In this document: positions 35,141 through 46,419 of the stretch, in pieces | How the letters are laid out: each line of letters begins with the position of its first letter | How positions within the stretch are numbered: the stretch's first letter is position 1 | Origin: Nematopogon swammerdamellus | Lineage: Eukaryota > Arthropoda > Insecta > Lepidoptera > Adelidae | NCBI GenBank assembly: GCA_946902875.1 | Contig: OX336342.1 | Span: 13,261,523 to 13,325,522 of the forward strand | Length of the DNA stretch: 64,000 bases | Direction of reading: 5' to 3' | Program-made: the position numbers and the translations under genes | Notes under the pieces: generated by a model | What the model saw: the letters and a program-made list of their open reading frames with translations, nothing else | What the model was told of the DNA's origin: nothing | Database searches by the model: none

Positions 35141-37984
35141 GTTTTTTTTTTTTATTGATACTCGAGACACTTGGCGCCGTCAGCATGGATTGTTGAGCCG
35201 ACGACGCCCAAAACCATTTTTATTTATTGCTTCCTAACTGGGTGGCTCTGTCCGAGGTCGCAACCTCAGGCGCAGCCAATTTCACCCCCGAGGAGGTGCC
35301 AGTCCGGCTTGGAGGTGGACTAATGTTGCTGGGGAAAGGCTATTAACCCGCGATTTGAAGATCCGTGGATTGTAGGAGTGGGGGAAGATATTCCCTGGGA
35401 GCCCGTTCCACACCTTTGCAGTGCGGCACAAGAACGATTTAGAGAATCGTGCAGTTCGAATAACTCTTCTGTCGACTACAAAGGGGTGTTCCGCGAGAGT
35501 ATGGCGGGTTTGGCGTAGGCGAGCAGGAGGAGGAGGGATAAGGGAAGCAAGTTCGTCAGAGCAGCGGCCATAGTAGTACCGATAAAACAGGCTCAATGAC
35601 CCAACGATACGTCTGTGCTTTAGAGGTTGAAGGTCCTTTGTGAGTACAGAGTCACCAATCAGGCGAATGGCTCGTCGCTGAATAGAATCCAAGGCTGAAA
35701 GAAGGTACTCAGGGGAACCCTCCCAAAGATGACTGCAATATTCCATCACCGGTCTTACTTGTGCTTTGTAGAGTGTAAGCAGTTGGGCCGGCGTGAAAAA
35801 TCGCCGACATCGGTAAAGGATCCCTAATTTTCGAGGCGCGAGTTTCGCCATGGACTCTTTGAACGATCGAAACCCAACGTCCCTGGACACCTCCATACCC
35901 AGGACGCCCAGACTACCATCGTTGGGGACTTGGCCGCCCTGAAAAGGCAGAGGCTGGCTTGGAGAGGAAACGGATCAGCCTTAGTAGAGAAGGCACAAGC
36001 TTGCGTTTTGGCTACGTTGAAAGTGACCAAGTTCTTCTTCCCCCAAGAGGATACTTTTTCAAGAACCTAGTCAACCCGAGCAACAGTTTCGCGTCTCGCG
36101 TTTGCTGCTGAGGCCTCTCTACCCTTCCAATCCTTGATGAACCCTTCGTGCACCGTGCTGTCGTCCGCGTAACAGTGTATTTCGCCGAGCGAGAGCATGT
36201 CGTTGATGAACAATAAAAACAGCGTAGGCGACAGCACGGATCCTTGTGGAACACCAGCATTGATTGAGTAGTCGGCCGAGCAGGCACCATCTAGGGTGAC
36301 AAAGATCGACCGACCACTCAAAAAGCTGGAGATCCAAGTGCACAGTTTTGTAGGGACACCATAGGCCGGAAGCTTGCTTAAGAGTCCCCGGTGCCAGACG
36401 CGATCGAATGCTTTGGATATGTCCAGAGCGACCGCCAGCGATTCCCCAAAACCATCGAGCCTTTCAGCCCATAAATTCGTGACGTACTCTAGAAGATCTC
36501 CAGTCGACCTTTGCTTGCGAAAGCCGTATGTACGTCAGGAGCGCTGAGTTGACAATATGCTCCATAACCTTACACAAAAGTGAGGTTATCGCAATAGGGC
36601 GATAGTTCGATGGGTTCGCTGGGTCCCCCTTCTTGGGGACCGGCTGGACCGAAGCTCTCTTCCAGCAAGAGGGCATTGATCCAGAGGAATAGGAGCGTTT
36701 GAATAAGCGGGTGAGGACTGGCGCCAATTCCAGAGCACAATTTTTCAAGACTATCGCCGGGACGCCGTCGTCGGGCCCGCTACTCTTCGAAATATCCAAC
36801 TCACGTAGCGTTTTATAGACGACTCTGGGGTGGAACCTAATATTTTCCATCGTACGCCCGCAATGGGGTAACGAAGGGGGGTTGGCGCCCAGGTCGTCCA
36901 AGTTTGAATTGGATGCGAAAAGGCGTGCAAAGATATTCGCCTTTTCTTTCGCGAGTATAGCGAGCGAGCCATCTGGACGTTCCAGCGGAGGTGTAGCAGG
37001 ACGGCAGAAATTCCGACCGATGGATTTGGCGATAGACCAGAAGGCGCGGCTACCCGAAGGGCTACGTGCAAGTTTCGCGCCAATTCCACGGTCGTGCCTG
37101 AACTTGGCCAAGTTTTGCGTTCGTTTGCAGGACCTAGCAGCGACGTTGAGCTCTCGTCTGTTCTCGACAGACCTATTCTGCTGCAATTTCCTATAAGCCT
37201 TGTTCTTAGTGTCAATAGCCAGTCTGCATTTACAATCAAACCAAGGCTTATGGCGGCCGCCGCCGATGGGAACGGTGGAGGTAGGTATGAAGAAATTCAT
37301 ACCCTGTGCGATCACATCGACGACCGATTGGGCACACAGGGATGGGTCTGGAGAAGAGAAGCAAACGTCGTGCCAAGGGTATGCTCCCAGGAAGGAACGG
37401 AAGTCATCCCATTGTGCTGACCGGTAGTGCCAAACTGTTCGCGTACTACTTTCACGTGTTTCCGCAAAGTGTACAGTTGGCACAGTTGAGCGTACAAGGC
37501 AATGGTCGGAGTTTCCGAGGGGAGCTTCAACCCTCACCTTGTAACCATTTGGCTCGGTAGTCAGCACAAGGTCCAACAAACTAGGTCGATGGGCAGGGTT
37601 GTCAGGTATCCGAGTCGTTCCGGATACCAACTGCGTCAACCCGTGCGCAATGGCCAAGTTGTAAGGCTCCGTGCCGGCGTGGTCAGTGATGGGAGAGCCC
37701 AACCAGTCTTGGTGTTTAGCATTGAAATCACCCAGCATCACTAACTCCGCCGTAGGGAACTCGCAAAGCAGTTTGTCTGCCGTACTGCTGAGATGCTCAT
37801 AAAATGCCTCTGTTCTTGACGCACTGGGGTTATGGGATCTGTATGCACCCGCGTAAATCCTCACCACGTGGGGAACATTCACAATAGCAATAACAGTTCT
37901 AGTAATATCAGTTATATCTCCTATTAAATTATTCACTTCCAATTTTAAACGAATCTTCTCTTTTATGTTCCGAGCTCTTCTCAA
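35141..37984 (-). pseudogene. APE-type LINE (CR1/Jockey group), 5'-truncated and frameshifted
   Basis: On the minus strand a 506-codon frame (37984-36464) carries the second half of an apurinic-type endonuclease (MLGDFNAKHQDWLG, later NSDHCLVRS), then a linker, then reverse transcriptase fingers (KSSGPDDGVP, KKGDPANPSNYRPIA). The frame breaks near 36530. Further reverse transcriptase motifs are in other frames: AGVPQGSVLSPTLFLLFIND and CYADDST near 36180-36260. A final 204-codon frame (35896-35282) holds the C-terminal region with YCSHLW, QRRAIRLIGD and WNGLP. A T-run at 35142-35154 is the poly-A tail in reverse. The first half of the endonuclease is absent and the join near 37.9 kb enters AT-rich DNA. 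Base composition is far richer in GC than the neighbours. Confidence 0.85.
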
Positions 37985-39509
37985 AAATTAATACACCATC
38001 ATTGGATTTTATAATATCTTTGTTGGTAGGTACATAATTTCGGTCTAATGAGACTTCTTTGATTTCAGGGTAATGAGATCTTTTTGATTTCGTAGTAACG
38101 TCATTACAGAGGACTAGGGTTGGCACAATAGTGAGACAAATATTGAGCTGCGTTGAGAATTTTTATTATTTTCGTTATTGTGTCAGTTTCATATTTTCAT
38201 AATTACATTTTACCTTTCTGAGAAGCGAGAGACCGCGTACAACGGAAAGTTAATTTAAGATTTACTTTAGTTAGACATTTTTATCGAACTTGACATGTTT
38301 GGCTAACATCATCATCATCATCACTACACCTGTCATGTCATTCTGTTCCTGTTGGCGCCACAACAGCGCTTCCCTTTGGCCGTGCAGACGGAAAACACGG
38401 ACCATGCTTTACAACCCTTTCGACAAACTTTCATTCAGTGCGGTGTTACCAATCCATAGGGTTGCCATAAAGGTGCAAGTACTGACCGAGACACCAAATC
38501 AAAACCTAAGTAAAGTTGGTTGTCTTTGAGCGGGGAAATGCAGTACGTCCCTGTTCTATGAATATTAAATTAAATTTTAGATTATAGGTATCTTTTGCAT
38601 TTAAGGATAGATTATGCATAAATTCTATTAGATAATTAGATAGGCAATGGTTTTAAATGTCCATAGCCAATAAATTATAGGCCCCAGAAAAGTGTCCGAT
38701 TCAGAACGATCCACGCAGCTCTGCAAGCTCACACATAGCCAAAAGTCTCCACTGAACGTTCGTTGTCTATGTATACACATAATTGACATCTGCAACTGAA
38801 ATCTGCGGACTCATGCATGATGCTTGAAACGCTCTGTAAGGAGTGTTAGTAAATAAGAAGAAACACTAAACCCTTTAAAGAGTTTTTGATAATATTAGGT
38901 ATGGATAAAACTAAACTGGCTTTTGTTCCCGACCGGGACATTTGGTGGTCAGGTGGGACGACCGGGACTGAGATTCTAAACCGGTGACAAGTCCCGGTGT
39001 ACCGGGACGAATGGCAATCCGACATAGATTGCCAATAGGTTTGCACAATTTTTTCAAAGTAGTAAATTATATTCAACCAACAAGGCTGCCTGCCCCTCCC
39101 CAGAATACGCCACCAGGTCTCCGCGTCCAACTAGAGGACATCGTTTGTGCATTAGCCTCGCTGAATCTACATAATGCGGATACATTATGTATCTCGAGAG
39201 TGGACGCGTCTTCTGTCTTCGTGTGTCTCGCGCGTGCAACATGTCTGTTACATTATGGTGATTGTAATGTCTGCGGTAATTTCCGTTTAGTTGCGACAAT
39301 TTATGATAAGTTCTCCGCATTAGTCTAAGGTCTCATTCCAACTACGCGTGACTGCTGGGCATGGGACTCTCGCAGGGAATCAATCAATATATGGGTTCTG
39401 TAGGCCATCCTCATTCCTATTTCATATTGATAGAGAGATACGAGTCTTTACAGAGTTCTTTTACGAGTTTTTTGGAAAATATATACTTTTATTAATGAGA
39501 AATTAACAT
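37985..39509. other. gene-free sequence
   Basis: Includes a CATCAT microsatellite near 38308-38322 and a small inverted GTCCCGGT/ACCGGGAC cluster at 38938-39010. The 65-codon minus frame at 37929-38126 next to the LINE end is not recognisable. Confidence 0.35.
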
Positions 39510-39860
39510 TACATATCGTTCCGAATCGGTCCACTTTTGGGCATAAGCCTCTCCCGAGGCACGCCATCCACGTGGTCTTCCGCTCTTCTCCATCCACTCC
39601 CAGCTATCGTTTTTAGGTCGTCTGTACACCTAGCCGGGGGGCGTCCCACGCTACGTTTGCGGTACGTGGCCTCTATTCGAGCACCAGTCTACCCCAGCAC
39701 TTATCGGGTCTGTGACAGATGTGTCCAGCCTACTGCGTACTGCCGGTTCAGCTTGCTAATTCTCTTGGTTCTCGTCATTACGGATTTTATCGCTCAAAGA
39801 AATTCCAAGCATTGCTATTTCTATAGCTTTCTGAGCGTTTTTAAATTGCGTATGGGTACA
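39510..39860 (-). pseudogene. RTE/BovB-like LINE C-terminal fragment
   Basis: The minus strand translates, with frameshifts, into pieces typical of the end of RTE-type LINE proteins: an AQKAIEIAMLGISL-like segment near 39800-39840 followed by SDKIRN, then GRPRGWRASGEAYAQKW near 39540-39590. The rest of the reverse transcriptase and endonuclease is absent. Confidence 0.65.
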
Positions 39861-41063
39861 GAAAAAAAAATACCTTGGACATGTTTCAAGGCAGATATTC
39901 TGCTTTCACTGACAGCTTCGAAGCGAGACAAAATAGCGTCGATCACTGTATTAGTAACCATACTATACTTGGAACTTACATCTGGGGAGAATATACTGAG
40001 CTAAATTATGTAGAAGCATTGAAATAAAATACTACTCGCATTCGTTATAGTCGAAAATCTTTTAGAAAAAGGTAATTTCAGTTTTATTATCTGTAGGTAT
40101 TTGGTTCAGCCGTTATAGCGATATTTTAGCCGTTTCCACGAAGTGGTAAGAAAGAACGTGGAAATCTTCAAGTACTAATACTTAGCGAAACTAGAAAATG
40201 TATCTAAATCATTTTCATTAACATCTCGTGATAAAAAAATATACCTACATTATTTTTTATTTTGCGATGAAATTTTCCCATTTCCACAGTTATTCCAAAT
40301 GCTATATCCACAAACAAAATTATAGCCATCTAATTACATTTTCTCTTTTCTTCTCGTCTCGAGTAAGGTGATAAAATTAAATCCCAACAAAAAAGTACAT
40401 TACGATTCCATCAAAGAGCGGCCGAGGCTTTATCTATCAACGTCCCCTCCTCCATCCATTTCGTCGACGACTGTACCTCGCTCGGCCTCGCGATAGTTCC
40501 CCCATCTTCATGTATAATTCGTCTCTTCAGACAACAGAACAGGGTAACAATATCTTCAGCTCAAAGCTAATGGAAATTCAACGTCCATTCCCAACAGACT
40601 TTATAAGAATAGAAGCAGGATCGACCCGTCGAGCAGACGAAGTCATTGTGTGATACAAGGACGAAATTTAAAAAATGTATTTTCTCTACTACGCTTATAG
40701 ACTTACGTACGTATCTTAATCAACATGTGTGCCTCGTATTATTCAAATTGTGTACATTTGTATTGTATATTATTTAATGGATAACTTGTGTGCAGTTTGT
40801 GACAAAGCAATTGTATCCTTTTCAGTTCTTTGATTCCCGCGCACTCTGGTCTTAGCGCCTCGACAAACAGAACGTAGCACACTTTTATAACATTTTATCT
40901 TGGAATAATTGGAAGTAAAGTAGATTTGGCGCCTTAGATAGTACACATTGTACGCTGTGAGGCTTGTGGCGGACCAGCCCGGATGTCTATACTAGGTATA
41001 ACAATTGACAAATGTATATACCTAGTACCTACAAAAAAGAACGCACTGTTTGAAAATTACCAG
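39861..41063. other. gene-free sequence
   Basis: No supported gene or repeat. Confidence 0.35.
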
Positions 41064-41238
41064 AGCGGTTGACTGAGATCACTTCTCGAGAGAAACATCA
41101 TAAGAATTTCCTCTATCGTCTTAATACTTATAAGAGTATCTTGGAACTGCTTAATGGAAAAGTAGAGACTTATAAAAATATTCTTTCAAATCTTTCAAGA
41201 CCTTTTGATCCACAAGAATTTGAAAGCACCTTCCTGAG
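41064..41238 (+). CDS. candidate internal exon of an unidentified gene
   Basis: The segment is preceded by AAAATTACCAG (acceptor-like) and followed by GGTCAGTTAAAA directly after CCTGA (donor-like GTCAGT). The 175 bp between them are open in one frame with both borders in phase 2, encoding 57 whole residues plus split codons. The peptide is polar and helical in character (SREKHHKNFLYRLNTYKS, then KVETYKNILSNLSRPFDP) and unlike the surrounding AT-rich noise. I do not recognise the protein and see no partner exon in the window. It could be an isolated exon of a long gene on the plus strand or a chance open stretch. Confidence 0.35.
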
Positions 41239-41770
41239 GTCAGTTAAAAATGTTTATTCTTAATGAATAGGTAGATTGTAGCTCATTCAATTAACATACA
41301 CAGTAGGTCACTGAAGAACCATTTTCATATATTATAAAAATATTTATTTTCCTCCGAGTAGGCACTCGCGCAGTTGCATTCAGAGTTTTCTCCTTTCTTT
41401 GCTAACACATTTAAATTTATGCTAAAAATGTGCTCGAAATTCCGCCTGGATCTGCATTTTAATTTGCACGGAGTCGGATTGTTTACAAATTAGTAAATCA
41501 GCAGCTTTGGTAAGTCAAGCCATGCCGAAGTGGACTAAGCCTGCGATACCTAGTTAATATTCATGCTCAGTACGAGCTTTATTGTGTCAAGTATACAATT
41601 TTCAATAACACGAGAAAAAACCTTACCCGTAAGTTTCTACAGAAATTATTAAATCAAGCAACTCTTGCCCGACATAGTTTGCACAAATAATCTCAATTTT
41701 ATGCAAACATAAGCAACGGGAAATACCTACTCGTCATTTAATTTAATTTCAAAAGAACTACATAGTCTAA

Positions 41771-41823
41771 AGTTGGTGGTAAAATATTGAACATTTACAA
41801 TATTCAATATTTTACCACCAACT
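41771..41823. repeat. perfect 21-bp hairpin
   Basis: AGTTGGTGGTAAAATATTGAA (41771-41791) is followed after an 11-base loop by its exact reverse complement (41803-41823). It could be a transcribed hairpin or the remnant of a short palindromic element. Confidence 0.85.
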
Positions 41824-42416
41824 ATTTGGTTGTTCTGTGCAGGATACAGGTGTATACATTCAACAAATTACCAAGCTATACTTTTATAAAATTCTTGTCC
41901 ATACATTACATCGTACTCCACGTGCAATGCAATCCTAAGTACAGATAAAGCGTTATGTTATCTAGGTACCTACTTGCTAACGAGTGTCACGAAACCGAAA
42001 CAGATGTCAAATTGCGAACGTTATATATAACCGAGTCGTGCCAGCAGCCGGACGCAAGATTTCCCGGGCAAAGTCCCGGGAAGTCCTGCCTCGACCGGAA
42101 GGCGTCCCAAGACTGTCCGGTCTCCGCCAACGAGGGCGAGTGATTCGTCAAATTAGCCCTCGGGCCGGACGCCATGTGTCGCGGCCATTAAACCAAACAA
42201 CGCGCTGTTTACAAATTAGTTGTCTACGTGATCGCCATTTTGAAAGGGCGTCTTGATGTCGGACAACTCGGACATTTAGATTCTGCCTTGAATGTTTGCC
42301 CCGTTTTATCGAAGTGTAAATTGCTGATTTCTGAATATTTTGAGATAACGTATTACACTCGCATACCATTTTCTCCCTTCTCTACATAAATATATAATAA
42401 AATTTCACATTTTACT
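41824..42416. other. gene-free sequence with GC-rich patch
   Basis: A GC-rich patch at about 42030-42190 contains the small hairpin TTCCCGGG/CCCGGGAA (42061-42082). Overlapping frames exist on both strands and no gene can be called. Confidence 0.35.
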
Positions 42417-42600
42417 TGCTTTCGCCTTCAGCTTCGCACGCATGACATTCGAAAAGAACACATTAAGTCACTAAGGGCGAGACGGAAGGCCGAGCTGCGT
42501 TCAGGTAAACAATATACCTATTCTCTCGAAGAAAGTAAAGTCACTAAGGGCGATGCCTAAAGCCGAGCTGCATTCAGATAAACGATAAACTGTCAGGGAG
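42417..42600 (+). repeat. CCCGCGG-type repeat fragment with two degenerate minisatellite units
   Basis: ACTTGCTTTCGCCTTCAGCT, TCGCACGCATGACATTCG and GGGCGAGACGGAAGGCCGAG with TGCGTTCAGGTAAACAATAT reproduce the start and two units of the 68-bp repeat found at 25.2 and 46.4 kb. Confidence 0.65.
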
Positions 42601-43018
42601 ATAAATTACGAAGATATTGTTGAATTCTATTAAAGCACCGCGTCACTGTCGGTTCTAAACAGTTGTCCTCGGTGACGTCACTTCAGCGAGTGGATGGCAG
42701 TAGTAGAGCAGAGTAGAGGAAATGTGATAATACGTCAGACACAGCCAGGAATAACACTAGTTTCCGTCCAGATAAACCACTCCACATTATTTATTTGGAC
42801 GTCTCGCCTGGCTCACCGACTAAATTACGGTCGGTCGGCGGGGGCGGAGGCGGCGACATTTTATCAACGCATATTCGAGTCACCAGCAGTTGGCTTGTAA
42901 AATCGTAATACACACACTAGTAGGTAGGTAGGTACGTACCACCATCGGATTGTGTTTGTGCTTGGAGGAAGCTATCAATGTAAGTTTCTACCTTCAAAGA
43001 TAAGCAGGTAGAGTGCCC
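42601..43018. other. gene-free sequence
   Basis: Short GGTA repeat near 42921-42936. Otherwise unremarkable. Confidence 0.35.
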
Positions 43019-43116
43019 GGCCCGTAACTTGGCCGCTGTGCGAGCGGGACTGCGTTATACCAACAATCGCATGCGTATAACGTCGTCCCTCTCGCACAGA
43101 GGCCAAGTTACGTGCC
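43019..43116. repeat. imperfect 41-bp hairpin element
   Basis: The left arm (43019-43058) starts GGCCCGTAACTTGGCC. The right arm (43076-43116) ends GGCCAAGTTACGTGCC. They pair over about 41 bp with a handful of mismatches and a 17-base loop. The arms contain CTGTGCGAG and CTCGCACAG. The fold is of pre-miRNA size, but the GC-rich arms are also typical of a short palindromic transposon. Confidence 0.75.
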
Positions 43117-43964
43117 GTGCTGTGTACTTGATCGAGTGAAAATAGCACATCGACCGACAAATTTTTTTTTGTTGGTAAGTGGGGTCATTTGCAACGTTTT
43201 GAGCCCATAATACCTTTTGTCAGATGTCACGTGGTATAAAGACACGATTTTTTTTCTTTATTTTTGAAATTACCAAAATCCCAGCTTTAAAGCCTTGTAA
43301 CTTTTTATTTTATGATTGTATCAGCACGAAATAAACTTTATTGAATTTTATGATGCATCCTTGTTCTAGAAAAAATATTATTTGATGAAGTTAATACCAT
43401 GAAAAGGTTTTATGATCTCCCAAAGTCCCGAGAACGAGTAAAAATGTGACAGAATCTTAATTTCTTAATTCATTTAAAAAAAACGACAGCAATTGAGCGC
43501 TTCATTTTCTTTTAAAAAGTTTGCTAGTTTACGCCCTTTCCAACGGTATACCACATGTCATACAAATAATTCACAAAGTGGTCAAAATTAGGCACAGAGA
43601 AAGAACAGAACGACAACACGGGCACTCGCTTCCCGTATTGAGAGCTTTTTCGGGAGCATTTTCAAATTTAGAATATGTACCAGTCGCGCGGGCACTCTTT
43701 CAAATTATCTCTAATTTTGTCGCAGATACTTACCTATATACAAAAGAAATTAAAAAAATTGACAAATACGAGGCCAAATACTAAGACGAGCAATTATATA
43801 CATTAATAGTTTTCACGACGAAAGAGGTCCTTTCCACTAAAATGTAGAATATTTTCTGCCTGCAAGTCTTAGAATAGTTAGAAACTGTTATTTTAATTTT
43901 GTATCAGAATATACAGTTTATACCTACGTGTGTTGTTTATTAAAATCTATTGATATCGGCACGA
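43117..43964. other. gene-free sequence
   Basis: The 87-codon frame at 43521-43784 has no recognisable domain. Confidence 0.35.
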
Positions 43965-44085
43965 CCGAAGGGAAGCACTGACATGACACCTAGTTCACCC
44001 GGTGTTATGGGCTGACATCACGGATGTATGTAGTAGGTGATGTAGCCAACCCTGTCAGTTTCCATAACAAAAAAATACAAAAAAA
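43965..44085 (+). mobile_element. 3'-end fragment of the composite SINE family
   Basis: GGCACGACCGAAGGGAAGCA, CTGACATGACACCTAGTTCA, CCCGGTGTTATGGGCTGACA and CCCTGTCAGTTTCCATAACA plus an A-run match the 3' third of the SINEs at 21433 and 60074. The promoter half is missing. Confidence 0.8.
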
Positions 44086-44599
44086 AACTTTTATATTACT
44101 TTTCAATTAAGAAAAATAAAAATAAACATTTACTTACCCATGGCGCCCATGAACAATCTGACTTATTGGGGTTGCTGCAATTCACAATGTTCGACGACTG
44201 AGCATAGCGTAGAATATTGTATCCCCTTAATTGTGCAAATAAAACTTGCATACAAAATCTTGTCTCAAGCAACGATTTACCTACTTTTGTAAAATCTTAT
44301 TTAATTCCAACCACATTTTGCTCCACACTGCAACCGACCTGCGCTATGCAAACAGGTAAGCCGGCAAACGGTAATGGGTTACTTCCTCATCTTGTCTGGA
44401 TCTCTATCCCATTGTAATAAGGACGCATTTTGCTCCTTCGCTTGACACGAGATAAAATCTTTTACAGGTTACGGGTGGGAATGATAATAGCTCGAGGACA
44501 TTCCGCGAAGTTATTAGAACCGCAGTCGATAGTATACTGACGATAGATAGACTGCGAATGTGAAATTTTCTTCTTAAAAACAATTATCTACCAGTAATA
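44086..44599. other. gene-free sequence
   Basis: No supported feature. Confidence 0.35.
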
Positions 44600-45066
44600 T
44601 ATACAGGGTGTTTCAGGGTAGGGTTTCGTAACTTCAGGGTTCGATAGGGGTCCATATTTGAAGACGAGAAACTTTTTCCCAGATTCGATCATTTTATAGT
44701 ACTTTTTGGTGAAAAACGTTTCATCGAGCTTTAATGGACGGGTCCGCCTTCATTAAATAAAAATAAAATTACATACTTGTTTAACTAATAGAATTGAACT
44801 GCATGTAGGTAAATTAAAAAAACTTAAATTTAAATGACATCAAAAGGAAAAGGGGACTGGACTATGTCATTACACTCCCTAGACCTAGACAGCATGGTTG
44901 CCAAATCTCCCCATACTCACTGTCCATCGAATTTTTATTACAATTTTAAATTTTTGTATGAAAAAGAAATACGGAATTTGGATTTGAGTGATAGGGATTT
45001 TTTTCTTCTAATAATGAGTACTTTCTATTCCTGAAGTTTCTCAAGCCTATCCTGAAACACCCTGTA
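44600..45066. mobile_element. TIR element (MITE), about 467 bp
   Basis: The left end TATACAGGGTGTTTCAGGGT and right end CCTGAAACACCCTGTATA are inverted copies. Similarity extends about 35 bp inwards (TTTCGTAACTTC against TTGAGAAACTTC). TA at both edges fits the TA target duplication of Tc1/mariner-type elements. The internal 66-codon frame has no transposase motif, so it is presumably non-autonomous. Confidence 0.8.
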
Positions 45067-45344
45067 TAATGGTTTTAATTGAGATTATTTTAGAACCGCT
45101 AATGCTAAATATCGATAAAGACGATAATACTTTCACTATAAAGCCCCTCTACATATTGGTCAACGCAGGCAATTTTTATCTCGCTCTAACTAACTAAGCA
45201 ATGAAAGGGAGATTAAACTAAATGATTTGCCTACGTTTAACTAATGTCTAGTCGGGCGGGACGAATTAAATTAAAAACCAACTGTTTCAAAATTGAAAAA
45301 CGTATCGATTATTAACTCCTAAATTTCTTAACAAAACAAACAGA
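45067..45344. other. gene-free sequence
   Basis: Nothing identified. Confidence 0.35.
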
Positions 45345-45650
45345 CATATTCCAACCCGAAAATCGGGGAAAGCAGAGTAATAGTTGTTATGCTGCAAGAA
45401 CTCGAGTGAATTACCCACCGATGGATGGAATTACCGCACAACACCGACCAACACCCTCGGCAAAAGAAATCATATCAAGATGCGTTTACATTAGTCAGCA
45501 AATAAGAAACGAGGGAAGGCTTCCCTGGGAAGCTGCTTACTGCATGACTTGGTGGACCGTGCCAAGCACTTCTTTGTCCTTATTCCTTGGATAAGAGATG
45601 CAGTGAGAGTACCTATTTATTGTCTTATGTACCGGAATCCACACAATTAA
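45345..45650 (+). repeat. interspersed repeat family A, internally rearranged copy
   Basis: ATTCCAACCCGAAAATCGGG, AAAGCAGAGTAATAGTTGTT, CCGCACAACACCGACC, TTACTGCATGACTTGGTGGA and GATGCAGTGAGAGTACC follow family order. The CTTAGTCGCC block is reduced to CTTATTCCTTGGATAAGAGA. Confidence 0.65.
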
Positions 45651-45770
45651 CAAAAACATTGTGCGTGTAAATAATCAATTTAAACATTATAATAAATTGA
45701 AAATGAATTTCATTCATTATCAAATTTGTATAATTAAAGGAGCAAGTAATTTTAAAAGTTGTTTTATGTA

Positions 45771-45890
45771 ATCCAGTATGGGGGGGCGGAATCAGAGTGG
45801 AGGGGCCAGAGCACATGCTCCGACCAGTCAATATCACCTCCAAGAAGGTAGGTGCAATACCGGAGCCTTGTCTTTGGTTGGACATTTATC
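45771..45890 (-). mobile_element. tRNA-SINE 3' fragment, reverse
   Basis: TGTAATCCAGTATGGGGGGG, GGGGCCAGAGCACATGCTCC and GACCAGTCAATATCACCTCC are the reverse of the end of the SINE at 26728-27128. Confidence 0.75.
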
Positions 45891-46361
45891 TAGCTAGGTA
45901 TTTTATTTCATACTCTTATTTTTTGTTTTGATTTGCAGTAATTCGCGATACATTTAAAGCAGAAAAATTTCTTTCGAAATCCCTCGCAAAACTGTGCCCA
46001 ACCAGTACTTACCTATTACATCCTATTACCCTCACTCAAATGCCTCCCTCACCATATCGTGTGCATCCGGTGCGGTTGACTATCGAGTGTTGCTAGATAA
46101 AGTTAATAGGTCCGGCGAGGGATGCACCACATCGCGACTGCATCTAAAATGCCACGACGCAATTAGGCACTCATCCAAGGGGTATAGTAGTAAGAATTGG
46201 GTTAGCTGCGAACGTTTTTGCTGTGATAATAAAGTTAAAATTAGCTGAAAAGAAACAAGAGCCATTTTGGCATGACATTTGGGGATTTCATTTTGGTTGG
46301 AATTGGTTGTGTTGTATTTTGGTGTTCCGAAAATTGTTAGTGAAATGAAAAATAGTTAGAA
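45891..46361. other. gene-free sequence
   Basis: Short frames on both strands at 45994-46265 overlap each other and show no domain. Confidence 0.35.
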
Positions 46362-46419
46362 CTAGCTGAGCCCGCGGCTCCGCTCGCGTGAAATTCGTAT
46401 TTCAAGGAAGACAGTGAGT

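Noticed and set aside
36882..37744. Plus-strand frames of 75-108 codons
   Set aside because: They are antisense shadows of the GC-rich LINE on the minus strand.
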